A stretch of 35,696 nucleotides of DNA from Prochlorococcus sp. AG-363-B04 (GTDB lineage Bacteria; Cyanobacteriota; Cyanobacteriia; PCC-6307; Cyanobiaceae). Positions 24,796-34,537 of the stretch are shown here, in pieces. Numbering within the stretch: the stretch's first letter is position 1; every line of letters starts with the position of its first letter. Under the pieces are notes generated by a model, which was given only the letters and a program-made list of their open reading frames with translations, was not told where the DNA came from and searched no databases. The stretch lies in the NCBI GenBank assembly GCA_003278465.1, contig QCFC01000016.1, positions 1 to 35,696 of the forward strand, read 5' to 3'. Position numbers and translations under genes: made by a program.

Positions 24796-26883
24796 TTAGA
24801 AAGAGAACTCAACAAAAAGTTTAGACTCTGAGATTTTTTTGTATATAGGACTAAGAAGAAGCTTGTAGTTAGACCAAGATCCTAGCGATTTTGAATTAAT
24901 AGGATTTCTAACTTGAACAATACTAGCAGTATTTATATATCTCTCACTTGAATGTGGGTTAAGGTAAGACTCATTCCATTCCCAATTGAGCCAATTTATT
25001 AAGGATTTGATTTCTTTCTCTGGAGATAGGACTAGTTTGTCATAATTAAATTCGTATATAAAGGACTTGTATTTGATTTTATATTCTTGCATGACTTCTG
25101 ATTGGTTTAGTAGAACATCCGAACAATCTAAAAGTGAAGAAGTGTACCTATGTCCTTTTGCAAAATTAGCTCTATACATAGAAAGTATATTATCTAATGG
25201 ATGCCTGTAACAGTGAATTATTCTTGCAGAGGGTATATTGCAGGCAATAACCCCCGAATACATGTAATTCTGTAAGAATTTGTTTGTGGTGAGATGATTT
25301 TGTTGTTTGGGAAGTTGTAATGTTGTTGAATAAATTTCCTCAAGTCTTTGATTATCAGGATTTAACTTCTTAGATTTCCATTTTTTATATGAAAGCTCAA
25401 ATAATGGATTCTCTCCGAGATCATTAAGTCGTGGATTCATACTTAATATTGTTTCAAGAAGTGTTGAACCACTTCTTGGCATGCCAACAATAAAAATATG
25501 CTTACACTTCTCTTTATTAACCTCTTTGGGAAATACCATGTTTTCTGAGTGTTCACGTAGGGAATTTGTTGTTGTAATTCTTGTCTCTTTATCAGAAGGA
25601 TATAGATTGAGTTTTAGGTTATTAGCTTTTTGAAGACACGAAGTACTTTCTTGATAATTTTTCTGTTTATGTAAGACATTTGAACGGGCAAAATTAAGGT
25701 AGATTAGGTCTTTATCTGAGTTAATATTTGAGTCTTTTATATTAAAAATTTCTTCTTTGACTGAGTTATCTCTTAGATGGTAGTCTTGAAGGGAAAGATA
25801 AAATTGAACCTTAGCGAACTCTGATTTGAAATTCTTAGCTTTAAGGAAATATTTTTTCGATATTTGCATTTTTCCCATCACCGCATAAATATTTCCTAAA
25901 CAGGTAAAAGTTTCACCCATTGAGGAATCTAGTCCTTGAGCTATTTTTATTTCTGACTCTGCTCCGACTAGCTCACTCTTTTCCATTAGAACTACACCAA
26001 GATTTAAATGCAAAATCGCATTATTAGGTAGATTTTTTATAGCTTCTCTTGCAAACTTTTCGGCCTGATCTAGATCCCCTAAGCTAATTAGAACTTTTGT
26101 CATGCTTGAATGGAGGAAGATATCTTGAGGGTTTGTTTTGATTAATTTCAATAGAATCTTCTCGGCTTCTACAAACTTTTTTCTTTTAATTAATACGTCT
26201 GATAACTTTGTAAGAAATCTCTCATCATTTGAGGCGGATAAAATACTTGACCTTAATTGTGATTCTGCTGAATTTAGGTCTCCTTTGCTTACTAATATTT
26301 CTATAAGAGATAATTTTGCTCTGATAGATTCTGGGTTTTCTTGAATTGCATCACGTATTATTTTTTCTGCTTCATCTAGTTGATCAAGATTCTTAAGTAT
26401 TAAACTCAGATTTATTTTCGGCCCAATAATGTTTGGAGACATTTTAATTACTTTACGTGTTACTATCTCAGCATCACTATGCCTATTTAGATTTATCAGT
26501 ATTAATGATAAAAGAAAATGTGCATCTACATTTAGAAATTCAATACTAATCGACTTTAAGCAGGCTTTTAAAGCCTTTTCATATTCTTTGAATTCGTTTA
26601 GGCTTTTAGCAAGTAATAGCCAAACATCTGATTGATTAGCATTTATAGATAGAGATTTCTCGTAAAAATCGATACTTTCTTTTGATTCGCCTCTGACAGT
26701 GCATATCTTTCCTAATTTATTGAAAGTACTAGAACTAGTTGGATTTAATTTTATAGCTTTTGTATATGCCTTTTTTGCATTATTATAATCACCTTGATCT
26801 ATATACTTATCGCCTAATTTTTCTAGACTTATTTCCTCATTATCATGAGGCTTGAACGAATAGAAGTTCTTCTTACCTACCAT
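24796..26883 (-). CDS. TPR-repeat sulfotransferase
   Basis: The 695-residue protein has about ten tetratricopeptide repeats in residues 20-425, recognisable from recurring A-x-x-x-(Y/A)-x-x-A-I-x-x-(N/D)-P patterns such as AKKAYTKAIKLNP and AEKIIRDAIQENP. A PAPS-dependent sulfotransferase domain fills residues 455-695. The 5'-phosphosulfate loop is IFIVGMPRSGSTLLE (463-477). The second conserved block is IIHCYRHPLDNILSMYR (555-571). Such proteins sulfate sugars, lipids or tyrosines; TPR fusions are common in marine cyanobacterial genomic islands and are thought to act on surface polymers. It is downstream of and co-directional with the TPR-glycosyltransferase gene, with 90 bp between them. 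Confidence 0.9.
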   Translation of the reverse strand: MVGKKNFYSFKPHDNEEISLEKLGDKYIDQGDYNNAKKAYTKAIKLNPTSSSTFNKLGKICTVRGESKESIDFYEKSLSINANQSDVWLLLAKSLNEFKEYEKALKACLKSISIEFLNVDAHFLLSLILINLNRHSDAEIVTRKVIKMSPNIIGPKINLSLILKNLDQLDEAEKIIRDAIQENPESIRAKLSLIEILVSKGDLNSAESQLRSSILSASNDERFLTKLSDVLIKRKKFVEAEKILLKLIKTNPQDIFLHSSMTKVLISLGDLDQAEKFAREAIKNLPNNAILHLNLGVVLMEKSELVGAESEIKIAQGLDSSMGETFTCLGNIYAVMGKMQISKKYFLKAKNFKSEFAKVQFYLSLQDYHLRDNSVKEEIFNIKDSNINSDKDLIYLNFARSNVLHKQKNYQESTSCLQKANNLKLNLYPSDKETRITTTNSLREHSENMVFPKEVNKEKCKHIFIVGMPRSGSTLLETILSMNPRLNDLGENPLFELSYKKWKSKKLNPDNQRLEEIYSTTLQLPKQQNHLTTNKFLQNYMYSGVIACNIPSARIIHCYRHPLDNILSMYRANFAKGHRYTSSLLDCSDVLLNQSEVMQEYKIKYKSFIYEFNYDKLVLSPEKEIKSLINWLNWEWNESYLNPHSSERYINTASIVQVRNPINSKSLGSWSNYKLLLSPIYKKISESKLFVEFSF

Positions 26884-26973
26884 ATTAAAACATTACTATT
26901 TTTTTTTCCGCAAATAGATTTTTGTAATCTTTATTTTTATTTTCTTATCAGGATTTTATCGATTCCTCTTGGT

Positions 26974-28998
26974 TTACTTGTTTAAGAGTAATAATCTATC
27001 TAGTTCAATAGTTAATCTTTCTATTACCTCATTCCAATCACCTTGTTTTTTTTGTCTAAATAACCTCATAGATGGATACCAAAAAGTTGTCTTTCCTTGA
27101 AGACCCCAGCGCCAATCAGGTGTTTTATGTAGCAATAGCCATGTTGGTTTTCCTAGCGCGCCAGATAAATGGGCAATGCAAGTATCCGTTGTTATTACAA
27201 GATCACAGCTTTTAATTATCCCTGCTGTATGATGGAATTTCCATACTTTATTTATTTCTTGCTGGTAGTTAACAAACTTATCTCTAAACGTGCATATCTT
27301 TAATTGTTCAGACCCATATCCTTTTTGAAGCGACAAAAGCTTTATATTTTCTCTTATACTTATAGGTTCAAGTATAGACAATTGAAATGAACGCCCCCTT
27401 AAATTATTTTTTTCAATATTTGGATTACCCTGCCAATTTACACCTATTATAAATTGTTTAATATTCCTTGATTTAGTTTTCCAGTACTTATATGTTTGAT
27501 TATCAGGCTTTAAATATGGACTTGTAATCAAAGGGTTGGTAGGGCTAACATTAAGATATCTTGGTATAGATAGTAATGGAATCAGATTGTTATTATTTAT
27601 ACTATGCCTATCTTCCTTTGAGACAAGTTTACTTTGTAATCCTGATATTTTTAATAACTGATGAAGCTTCCTATCAGTAATAAGGATTATATTTTTATTC
27701 ATTTTCTCTAAAAATAAAACGTACCTTATGAAATGGATTGTATCGCCTAGACCCTGTTCAGTAATTATGGAAATATTTTCTAATTTAGTTAGATCAGTTT
27801 TTTTTAAATGAAATTTTATACTTGAATTAGGCTGTCTCTTTCCCTTAAACCTGCGCCATTCATAGTACTCAAATCCTTTTGCATAGTCTCCTTTTGTTAA
27901 TAATGAAACTCCTAGACAGTATTTTGCCTTGATGTTTTCAGGATTGGTTCTTAATACCTTTTCATATGTCTTTATTGCTCTGTCAATATTACCCATAGAA
28001 TGTAATAATATTCCAATATTTGTATTTGCAATTGGGTTATTTATATCTATACTAATAACTTTTTTGAATAGTGATAAAGCCTGTTTTTCTATTCCATCTT
28101 CAGCATATACATTACCTAATCCTAGTAAAGAATCTATATTATTTGGAGTTATTTTTAATCCTTTCATAAAACACGATTTGGCTTTATTATTGTCTGATAG
28201 CTTCATATATAGGTTCCCAAGATTATTGAGTATTTCTGTCGAATGTGGATTTATTTCGAGTGCTTCTTTATAATCTGAAAATGCATTGTCAAAATTACCT
28301 ATCATTTGATAAGCATTGGCTCGATTATAAAGAGCTAATGAAAAATTCTTTTTGTTTTTAATTGCTTCTGTATAGAATTCAATAGATAAACTATAATTTT
28401 TGTTGTTGTAATATAAGTCAGCTATCCTATAGGTAATTGAGATGTCCTTTGGAATTATTTTGCGAACTTCCATTAAGTAGTGGATAGAGCTCTCGTTTTT
28501 GCCCATCTTTTGATATATATCCGCAATTCTTTTTAACGACTCAAGATGAGTTGGTTTCAGTGACAGAATCTTTTTATATCCATTAATCGCTTTCATGTAT
28601 TTAGATTGGAGCGAGAATATTTCGCTAATTTCTTGATATGCATCTAGAAACTCTGGCTTCAATAGAGAGGCTTTAATAAAGGACTCAAGAGCTATCTCAT
28701 ATTTCCCTTCCATTTTATTTATTAGACCCAAATTATATAAACCCTCAGGAAATATAGGGTTCATTTCTATTGATCTTATGATTTGATCCTTGGCTTGGTT
28801 ATGATTTTTGCTGAGTAAATATATTACACCAAGATTGGAATAGCTCACATAGCTTGCATTCCCTGACTGGATTATATTCATGTAAACTTCCTTACAATAA
28901 TCTATTTTGCCTGCAAGGATCAGCTCATTTGCATGATTTTCATCTGAATTAGATGTTGTTGGAGTAGTAAATATTCCTTTGAATATTTTGTGTTTCAT
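26974..28998 (-). CDS. TPR-repeat glycosyltransferase (GT9-like C-terminus)
   Basis: The 674-residue protein has about ten TPR units in residues 25-385. Its C-terminal domain of about 270 residues has the pattern of the heptosyltransferase-like (GT9) proteins. It has EQGLGDTIHFIRYV (414-427), GVNWQGNP (519-526), NLRGRSFQLSILEPI (532-546), a donor-site-like TTDTCIAHLSGALGKPTWLLL and DWRWG, then WYPSMRLFRQ near the end. It presumably transfers a sugar to a surface glycan or protein; donor and acceptor are unknown. It is the first gene of a reverse-strand pair with the TPR-sulfotransferase and is divergent from the DNA glycosylase gene at 29087. No membrane helix or signal peptide is seen. Confidence 0.9.
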   Translation of the reverse strand: MKHKIFKGIFTTPTTSNSDENHANELILAGKIDYCKEVYMNIIQSGNASYVSYSNLGVIYLLSKNHNQAKDQIIRSIEMNPIFPEGLYNLGLINKMEGKYEIALESFIKASLLKPEFLDAYQEISEIFSLQSKYMKAINGYKKILSLKPTHLESLKRIADIYQKMGKNESSIHYLMEVRKIIPKDISITYRIADLYYNNKNYSLSIEFYTEAIKNKKNFSLALYNRANAYQMIGNFDNAFSDYKEALEINPHSTEILNNLGNLYMKLSDNNKAKSCFMKGLKITPNNIDSLLGLGNVYAEDGIEKQALSLFKKVISIDINNPIANTNIGILLHSMGNIDRAIKTYEKVLRTNPENIKAKYCLGVSLLTKGDYAKGFEYYEWRRFKGKRQPNSSIKFHLKKTDLTKLENISIITEQGLGDTIHFIRYVLFLEKMNKNIILITDRKLHQLLKISGLQSKLVSKEDRHSINNNNLIPLLSIPRYLNVSPTNPLITSPYLKPDNQTYKYWKTKSRNIKQFIIGVNWQGNPNIEKNNLRGRSFQLSILEPISIRENIKLLSLQKGYGSEQLKICTFRDKFVNYQQEINKVWKFHHTAGIIKSCDLVITTDTCIAHLSGALGKPTWLLLHKTPDWRWGLQGKTTFWYPSMRLFRQKKQGDWNEVIERLTIELDRLLLLNK

Positions 28999-29086
28999 TT
29001 TTTATTCATATTGGAATTTCCTTAGTCAGCATTATCTCTCTTTTGTTCCTACTAATATACTATGCTGTCCTTTTGTGGAGTATTGA

Positions 29087-29707
29087 TTGGCTACACCCTG
29101 TTTAAAACCTAGTTTTTATAGAAGGCCTGCTCAGGAAGTAGCACCTAATTTAATTGGATGTATTCTTGTAAAGCAAAATTCCCCAAATGACTTTTTATGG
29201 GGAGTAGTAGTTGAAACAGAGGCTTATTCTCAGGAAGAAGAAGGATGTCATGGTTTTCACCGAAGAAGCTCTAGCAATGAAACTCTATTTGGTGAACCAG
29301 GAAAACTTTATGTGTATAGGAGTTATGGTATTCATCATTGCGTAAACATAGTTACTGACCAAACTGACTGGGCTAGTGGGGTCCTTTTAAGAGCGGTAGC
29401 AATACCTGATTTGGGAGAAAGGGTTGCTTCTGGACCTGGATTGTTGTCAAAAATGTTTTCTTTAGATTTAAATTATGATGGCATATCTGTGACTGGAGGC
29501 AATGATGTTTGGATAGCAAGCAGACCAAGTGAATTGGAGTTCCCTAAACTTGTGAATACTACCCGAATTGGGATTACCTTAGGTAAGGAACTCTTATTGA
29601 GGTGGTACCTGAAGAATAGTCGTAGTATTAGCAGGAGAGCTAAAGGTGATAGAACTCCTGCACTTTTAAAATCATGGTCTCCTTCTGAATTGACCTACAC
29701 ATTTTAG
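29087..29707 (+). CDS. 3-methyladenine DNA glycosylase (AAG/Mpg family)
   Basis: The 206-residue protein belongs to the AAG family that excises alkylated purines. Conserved blocks are [28 protein letters not shown] (with the catalytic glutamate), [27 protein letters not shown] and GVLLRAVAI, followed by [10 protein letters not shown]. The start is TTG at 29087, preceded by GTGGAG at good spacing, which decides the choice. It lies divergent from the TPR-glycosyltransferase gene with 88 bp between starts. The membrane protein gene follows on the same strand. Confidence 0.93.
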   Translation: MATPCLKPSFYRRPAQEVAPNLIGCILVKQNSPNDFLWGVVVETEAYSQEEEGCHGFHRRSSSNETLFGEPGKLYVYRSYGIHHCVNIVTDQTDWASGVLLRAVAIPDLGERVASGPGLLSKMFSLDLNYDGISVTGGNDVWIASRPSELEFPKLVNTTRIGITLGKELLLRWYLKNSRSISRRAKGDRTPALLKSWSPSELTYTF

Positions 29708-29733
29708 AAATTCTCTTTTATAGGATTTTGATC

Positions 29734-30603
29734 ATGCCTTCAGTTTTAGAATTCTATTGGTTATCTCCTTCACTACCATTAATTACAGCTTCTTGCATAG
29801 GATTAATCTTTGTTTTATTTAGGAAAACCGTTGCCAGGCTTAGTAAGCCTGTTGGGTTCCTTTTCTTCCTAACTTTTTTAGTTTCTTCGATTATTGTCTT
29901 TTCATTATTTTTTGATGATAAAGTCAGCTCCGCTATTAATTATACATTTTTTGATTGGAAGACCAGTCTTATAGATGTCCAGGTTGGAATAGGGTTATGT
30001 ATTGACTCAATCTCTTATGGCTTGTATCCAATTACTTCTATAATTCTTATTCTTTTGCTTATTACTTCTCATTATTATATGAATAAAAAAAGAGAATATG
30101 TCCCTTTTCTTATCTGTATAGGTTTCTTTGGAGCTTTTTTGCTTTATCTATTGGGTAGTACTTCTACTATAGAATCTTTAATTTGCTGGTTATTGCTTGG
30201 ATTTGTATCTATTCAATTAAGAAAACAATGGTATTTAAATAGAGAAACTACTTCATCTCTCAAGATTAACTTTGTTCTAGACCGTATCTCTGAGTTTTTA
30301 TTCGTCTCTATTGTATTTCTTTTGTTCTTCATTTCTCATTCTTTCAGATTTGATGATTTGACCATATTTTTAACAGACACACTAAGTCGCACTAATACTC
30401 CTACAAATCTCCTTTATATTTTGATTGCCTCTCTCTTGATTTTGACAGGACTTAAATTCCTACAAGTTTGTATTGTGGTTATTGATATGTTAAATTCTAA
30501 GCTATTGATTGATAAATCAGCATTTCTATATTCTATAGGATATTTTCTGCCTGTGGTTTTTTTGGCTTTGAAGTTGAAACCTATTTTTTATCAAATAATT
30601 TAA
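29734..30603 (+). CDS. NdhF/NuoL-like polytopic membrane protein, half length
   Basis: The 289-residue protein has about eight membrane helices. The N-terminus (LPLITASCIGLIFVLFRK) and the segment QVGIGLCIDSISYGLYPITSIIL followed by ITSHYYM echo the N-terminal region of NDH-1 proton-pumping subunits (NdhF/NuoL). That resemblance is weak. Full subunits have 500-700 residues with a charged glutamate/lysine series; this protein stops after the first third and lacks visible conserved lysines, so it may be a diverged or truncated relative with another role. I chose ATG at 29734 because AGGA lies eight bases before it; a TTG two codons upstream is less likely. It is 26 bp after the glycosylase gene. 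Confidence 0.65.
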   Translation: MPSVLEFYWLSPSLPLITASCIGLIFVLFRKTVARLSKPVGFLFFLTFLVSSIIVFSLFFDDKVSSAINYTFFDWKTSLIDVQVGIGLCIDSISYGLYPITSIILILLLITSHYYMNKKREYVPFLICIGFFGAFLLYLLGSTSTIESLICWLLLGFVSIQLRKQWYLNRETTSSLKINFVLDRISEFLFVSIVFLLFFISHSFRFDDLTIFLTDTLSRTNTPTNLLYILIASLLILTGLKFLQVCIVVIDMLNSKLLIDKSAFLYSIGYFLPVVFLALKLKPIFYQII

Positions 30604-30640
30604 ATTCTAAGTTTACAAATTGAAAATCTAGTTGTGGAAA

Positions 30641-31852
30641 TTATTTTTTCCCTGATAGCTTCCTTCCCTTCCATGTCCACCCTACTCCTGTAATTGTTTT
30701 CACTAAGGATACTGGGCCAATAGCAGCAATTATTAACCCTCCGAATCCTGATAACCACCAGTACTTAGTTTTTATTCCAAATCTAGTTTTCATTTCTAGT
30801 CTGAGTAAGTAAAGATGAATAATGCAAAAAATTGATAACACTAAACTTATTATCAAGCCAGGGGCCTGATTTGGCACTAATAAAATTTTAATAGAGGAAA
30901 TCAGAATTAGAACCCACGGGAATGTGAACATTAATAGGATTAGTATTGAGGCACTAATTAATTTAAAGATATTCCTCCTAAGTCCTATGAACCAGTTCTT
31001 ACTCCAACCTTCCCATAGAGCTTTGAAATCTTTGTACATTCTTAAACTAATTGCATTAACTCCTAAGATAAAGTTGAGTTTGTAACCATCTCTTTTAATC
31101 TTTTTTGCTAAAGCAATATCTTCGACTACTTCAGTGGCAACAGACTCATGACCTCCTATCGAATGATATGCAGACTCTCTAAATAACATAAATGGACCTG
31201 CTGCAAATGCAATATTTTTATTGGAATCATTTATGTGTTTTATTGGAAATCCAATTGGCAAAAGCAACCCTATAATTGGTTGAACTAACCATTCACTCAG
31301 ACACTTACATTCTATTTTTGGAGCTAGACTTAATAGATCTGAATTTCTTTGAATAGCTTCATTTAATGCATCTCTTATGGCATATTTACCAACTCTAAGA
31401 TCAGCATCTAGAAAAAGTAACCAGGAACTATTTGAAGACTTGGAGGCCACATGGCATGGCCAGTTTTTTCCCACCCAATTTTTATTATTTGGTCTTTCTC
31501 CAGCATTAATTATCTTGAAAAGAAATTGTTTCTCTTTAAGGTTACTGATTGTTTTTTTCAATATTTCTATCGTCTTATCTGAACTTGAGTCGTCTGATAT
31601 TACAATTGACCATTCCTTTGCCGGTTGTGCACTATTAATGATGCTTTTAATGCATCCTTCAATATTCTCGTCTTCATTATAGGTTGGTATAACTACAGTA
31701 AGACTTGTATCAGGTATAGGACCTGAAGGGTTCTTGTTTAATAAGAGGCTATGAGATTCAACGAGGGTTTGCCGAAAAATATTTTTTATTAATAACACTG
31801 TAAATGTGGACAAACATGAAATGACTAGAATTGTTGTGTTGGAGGTGATCAA
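30641..31852 (-). CDS. family 2 glycosyltransferase (HpnB/CruG-like)
   Basis: The 403-residue protein is a membrane glycosyltransferase of the GT-A fold. It has an N-terminal helix (6-23), LTVVIPTYNEDENIEGCI (51-68), SDDSSSD (86-92), the DxD-type LFLDADLR (146-153), AAGPFMLFRESAYHSIGGHE and the acceptor-site VVEDIALAKKI (242-252). Two or three membrane helices end the protein. The layout resembles hopanoid-associated HpnB and the carotenoid glycosyltransferase CruG; either role is possible, since these families look alike at this level. It converges with the membrane protein gene at 29734. Confidence 0.85.
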   Translation of the reverse strand: MITSNTTILVISCLSTFTVLLIKNIFRQTLVESHSLLLNKNPSGPIPDTSLTVVIPTYNEDENIEGCIKSIINSAQPAKEWSIVISDDSSSDKTIEILKKTISNLKEKQFLFKIINAGERPNNKNWVGKNWPCHVASKSSNSSWLLFLDADLRVGKYAIRDALNEAIQRNSDLLSLAPKIECKCLSEWLVQPIIGLLLPIGFPIKHINDSNKNIAFAAGPFMLFRESAYHSIGGHESVATEVVEDIALAKKIKRDGYKLNFILGVNAISLRMYKDFKALWEGWSKNWFIGLRRNIFKLISASILILLMFTFPWVLILISSIKILLVPNQAPGLIISLVLSIFCIIHLYLLRLEMKTRFGIKTKYWWLSGFGGLIIAAIGPVSLVKTITGVGWTWKGRKLSGKK

Positions 31853-31954
31853 GACTCTTCCTTTAGTAGAGATTTATATTCTTAGTAGATTCAAGGTATT
31901 TGTGCGATAGCTACTTGAGCAATTAAAATAGGAGAAATAGCTCGAATTCAAATT

Positions 31955-32266
31955 ATGATTCCTGAACCTCATGCTATAGAGCTAGGGATACTCCTTTCAC
32001 TAGCTTTGTTTATGGGCCTTCAGACGGCCCTAATAATACTCCGTCCTTTACTGGTAGCTATTGTTGCACTTGTTTTGACCCTTCTTGGAACTAATGCGTC
32101 TTATTCAGCATCTTCCACTCGAAAAATAGCAAGAGATTTAGAACCTTTTGAAGGTGTAGATGATGCTCCTATTACTTCTTCAATTCTTCGTGATCCTCCT
32201 TCAATTAGAAAAAAAATGCAGATATCTCAATCTGATTCTAGAAACTTAGAGCTCACTCAAAAGTAA
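31955..32266 (+). CDS. small conserved membrane protein, function unknown
   Basis: The 103-residue protein has two closely spaced hydrophobic helices (about residues 10-28 and 31-50: LGILLSLALFMGLQTALIIL, then LLVAIVALVLTLLG). A polar C-terminal half with RKIARDLEPFEGVDD follows. It likely sits in a membrane with the C-terminus soluble. No motif is recognised. It is divergent from the glycosyltransferase gene and convergent with the ferredoxin gene. Confidence 0.65.
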   Translation: MIPEPHAIELGILLSLALFMGLQTALIILRPLLVAIVALVLTLLGTNASYSASSTRKIARDLEPFEGVDDAPITSSILRDPPSIRKKMQISQSDSRNLELTQK

Positions 32267-32321
32267 CCAATGATTTCATTTATTAATAAAATGAATTTGA
32301 TCAGCACCTATATTTAAGAAG

Positions 32322-32570
32322 TTATTGCCAATAAGGGTCTGTTGCAAATTCGACCTTGATTAATCTTGAATTCTTATTAGTTATTTTTGCAATACATGCT
32401 CTGATAATTTTTCCTTCTACCTCTATCTCGCATGCTCCACAACTGCCTCCAAGGCATCCTAATGGAATTTCTACATTTGCATCGCCTGCAGCCTTAAGCC
32501 AATCAGTTCCGATTTCAGCTAATGAGCATTTGCCATTTGGCCAGAGAATTTTAACCTTACTACTTTTCAT
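32322..32570 (-). CDS. [2Fe-2S] ferredoxin-like protein
   Basis: The 82-residue protein has the plant-type cluster motif C-x4-C-x2-C (Cys39, Cys44, Cys47 in [13 protein letters not shown]) and a fourth ligand Cys59 in RACIA, only 12 residues on. A normal ferredoxin has about 29 residues between the third and fourth cysteine, so this is a short form. Its start overlaps the cobQ stop by 11 bp, indicating coupling. The redox partner is unknown; a link to corrinoid synthesis is suggested only by the overlap. Confidence 0.85.
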   Translation of the reverse strand: MKSSKVKILWPNGKCSLAEIGTDWLKAAGDANVEIPLGCLGGSCGACEIEVEGKIIRACIAKITNKNSRLIKVEFATDPYWQ

Positions 32571-34101
32571 AATTAAGAAGTGACTTTATATTAATATTTT
32601 CCTCAAAAGCATCTGCCAAATTATTAATAATAGATTCTCTCCTTGTTAAATGATCTGGTTCATTTGTGGGTAATCTTTCGAGATCTTTAGTCTCTCGAAG
32701 TTTGTTTAACCATAGTCTTCTCCAATGACCATTATCAAATATACCATGAAGATAGGTGCCACCTATATTTTGTAAACTGTTTTTTGAGCTTACCCATCCT
32801 ATGTAAGGATCTTGGGTTAACTCTTGAATAGAATTTCTATTATTGACACAAGGATTACTTACACCATGATGTATTTCAAATCCACTTATCTCAGAATTTT
32901 CTGGCCATAAAGAAATTATCTTATGCCTTTGCTTAACTATTTTTTTAGCCTCGAAAACTGTTGTAATAGGTAAGAGGTCAAGACCTTTTATGTATTCACA
33001 CTGATCATTTGTGTGTTTCCCTTCTAGTTTTTGGGGGTCGGAGAGACTTTTCCCCAGCATTTGCATCCCACCGCATAGGCCAAATACATGTCCTCCTCTT
33101 TCTGCGTATTTTTTGATTTGTGCTGATAGGCCACTCTCGTGGAGCTTAGATAAGTCTTTTACTGTTTGTTTGCTACCAGGAAGTATAACTGCATCTGGTT
33201 GACCTATATGGTTTCCTGGTTCAACCCAGCGTATTTGAACTGTTGATTCGGCTTCTAGAGGGTCTAGATCAGAGAAGTTACTTATTGATGGTAGTTTGAT
33301 GATCACAATTTCTATATCAGGATTATTTTTAAAAGATTTTCTTTCTAGTAGGTCTAATGAATCTTCTTGGGGAAAAATGTCATTTAACCAAGGCATTATG
33401 CCAATTACTGGTATTCCTGTCTCTTTCTCTAGCCATTTTTGGCCATTTTTAAAGAGTTCTCTTTGGCCTCTGAACCTATTTATTAATAATCCCTTGATTA
33501 ATTTTTTCTCTACGGGACTTAGCAATGCCAAAGTTCCAACTATTTGAGCAAATACTCCTCCTCTCTCAATATCAGCAACAAGTAGGCAATTAGCTCTTAG
33601 GTATTTTGCAAGTCTTAAATTAGTTAAATCTCGCGATTGCAGGTTAACTTCAACAGGACTTCCTGCACCTTCCAGAATAAGTCTTCCATGGCTGTTGTTT
33701 TTAGTTAATTCATTTAACCCTTTCTGGATAGCTTTCCATCCAGATTTAAACCATTGGTCGTAGTAAGTATTGGCGTTTGCTATGCCAACTGTTTTGCCTA
33801 AATGAATTACTTCACTTGTGCAATTCCCTTTTGGCTTTAGAAGGATTGGATTCATTGTGCACGTTGGTTCTATGCCTGCAGCCCAGGCTTGTAGTGCTTG
33901 TGAGTAACCCATCTCTCCACCATTGTCGTCTACCCAAGCGTTATTGCTCATGTTTTGCCCTTTAAATGGTAATGGCATCTCGCCATATCTCTTTAAGACT
34001 CTGCATAGAGCAGCATTCATTAATGATTTTCCTGCACCACTTGATGTGCCTAGGACCATCAATGGAGTAAAACTGTTAAATGTTCTCATTGGATTGGCCA
34101 T
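32560..34101 (-). CDS. cobQ: cobyric acid synthase
   Basis: CobQ/CbiP amidates four side chains of the corrin ring with glutamine and ATP. The 513-residue protein has the N-terminal P-loop [11 protein letters not shown] (16-26) and [11 protein letters not shown] (46-56). Mid-protein are [14 protein letters not shown] and [14 protein letters not shown]. In the glutaminase domain it has [13 protein letters not shown] with the catalytic Cys343 and [10 protein letters not shown] with the catalytic histidine. The length is normal. The start at 34101 overlaps the previous gene (Npun_F0494-like) by 16 bp and its end overlaps the ferredoxin gene by 11 bp, so the three form one reverse-strand operon. 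Confidence 0.96.
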   Translation of the reverse strand: MANPMRTFNSFTPLMVLGTSSGAGKSLMNAALCRVLKRYGEMPLPFKGQNMSNNAWVDDNGGEMGYSQALQAWAAGIEPTCTMNPILLKPKGNCTSEVIHLGKTVGIANANTYYDQWFKSGWKAIQKGLNELTKNNSHGRLILEGAGSPVEVNLQSRDLTNLRLAKYLRANCLLVADIERGGVFAQIVGTLALLSPVEKKLIKGLLINRFRGQRELFKNGQKWLEKETGIPVIGIMPWLNDIFPQEDSLDLLERKSFKNNPDIEIVIIKLPSISNFSDLDPLEAESTVQIRWVEPGNHIGQPDAVILPGSKQTVKDLSKLHESGLSAQIKKYAERGGHVFGLCGGMQMLGKSLSDPQKLEGKHTNDQCEYIKGLDLLPITTVFEAKKIVKQRHKIISLWPENSEISGFEIHHGVSNPCVNNRNSIQELTQDPYIGWVSSKNSLQNIGGTYLHGIFDNGHWRRLWLNKLRETKDLERLPTNEPDHLTRRESIINNLADAFEENINIKSLLNYEK

Positions 34102-34496
34102 TGCCTTTGAAGTTTGTTGATTATTTGCGCTAAAAAACTTGATCTTTTTGAAGGTAAATCAGGAGTCTTTACAAGTATTTGCCTACCAAGAGGTGTTAGA
34201 CGGATTTTTGAGGTCAGTCCCTGGCCATCTACCTCTCGGCGAAGTACGCCAATTTTGATTAGCCATCGAAAAGAGACTTCTACTGCATTTGTGCTTTGAA
34301 ACCATTGTTTCCCAGATACAAGGTATTTGTGTGGTTGCTGAAAAATAGTCTCTGCATTAAGACCAGTTGTTTTGACTTGTTTATAGAAGAATTCATTAAA
34401 AGGAAGTAGCTGTATGGCTTTTTCAGCCCTTCTGCGACTTCGTTGATTGATTAGCTCTATCTTGCTGGGCAAGGGGAAAGTTGCAGGATTGCTCAT
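34086..34496 (-). CDS. Npun_F0494-like conserved cyanobacterial protein
   Basis: The 136-residue form starting at ATG 34496 has [17 protein letters not shown], a middle part and the conserved [19 protein letters not shown] followed by [12 protein letters not shown]. This matches my recollection of the cyanobacterial Npun_F0494 family, of unknown function; the pattern resembles a winged helix. A longer frame to 34610 would overlap the divergent maf gene by 73 bp and has an unlikely N-terminus, so I used the inner start. The 3' end overlaps the cobQ start by 16 bp. Confidence 0.75.
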   Translation of the reverse strand: MSNPATFPLPSKIELINQRSRRRAEKAIQLLPFNEFFYKQVKTTGLNAETIFQQPHKYLVSGKQWFQSTNAVEVSFRWLIKIGVLRREVDGQGLTSKIRLTPLGRQILVKTPDLPSKRSSFLAQIINKLQRQWPIQ

Positions 34497-34537
34497 TAAT
34501 GCCAGCCTAAGGATGCTCACTGAAAGCTTGCTTAACT

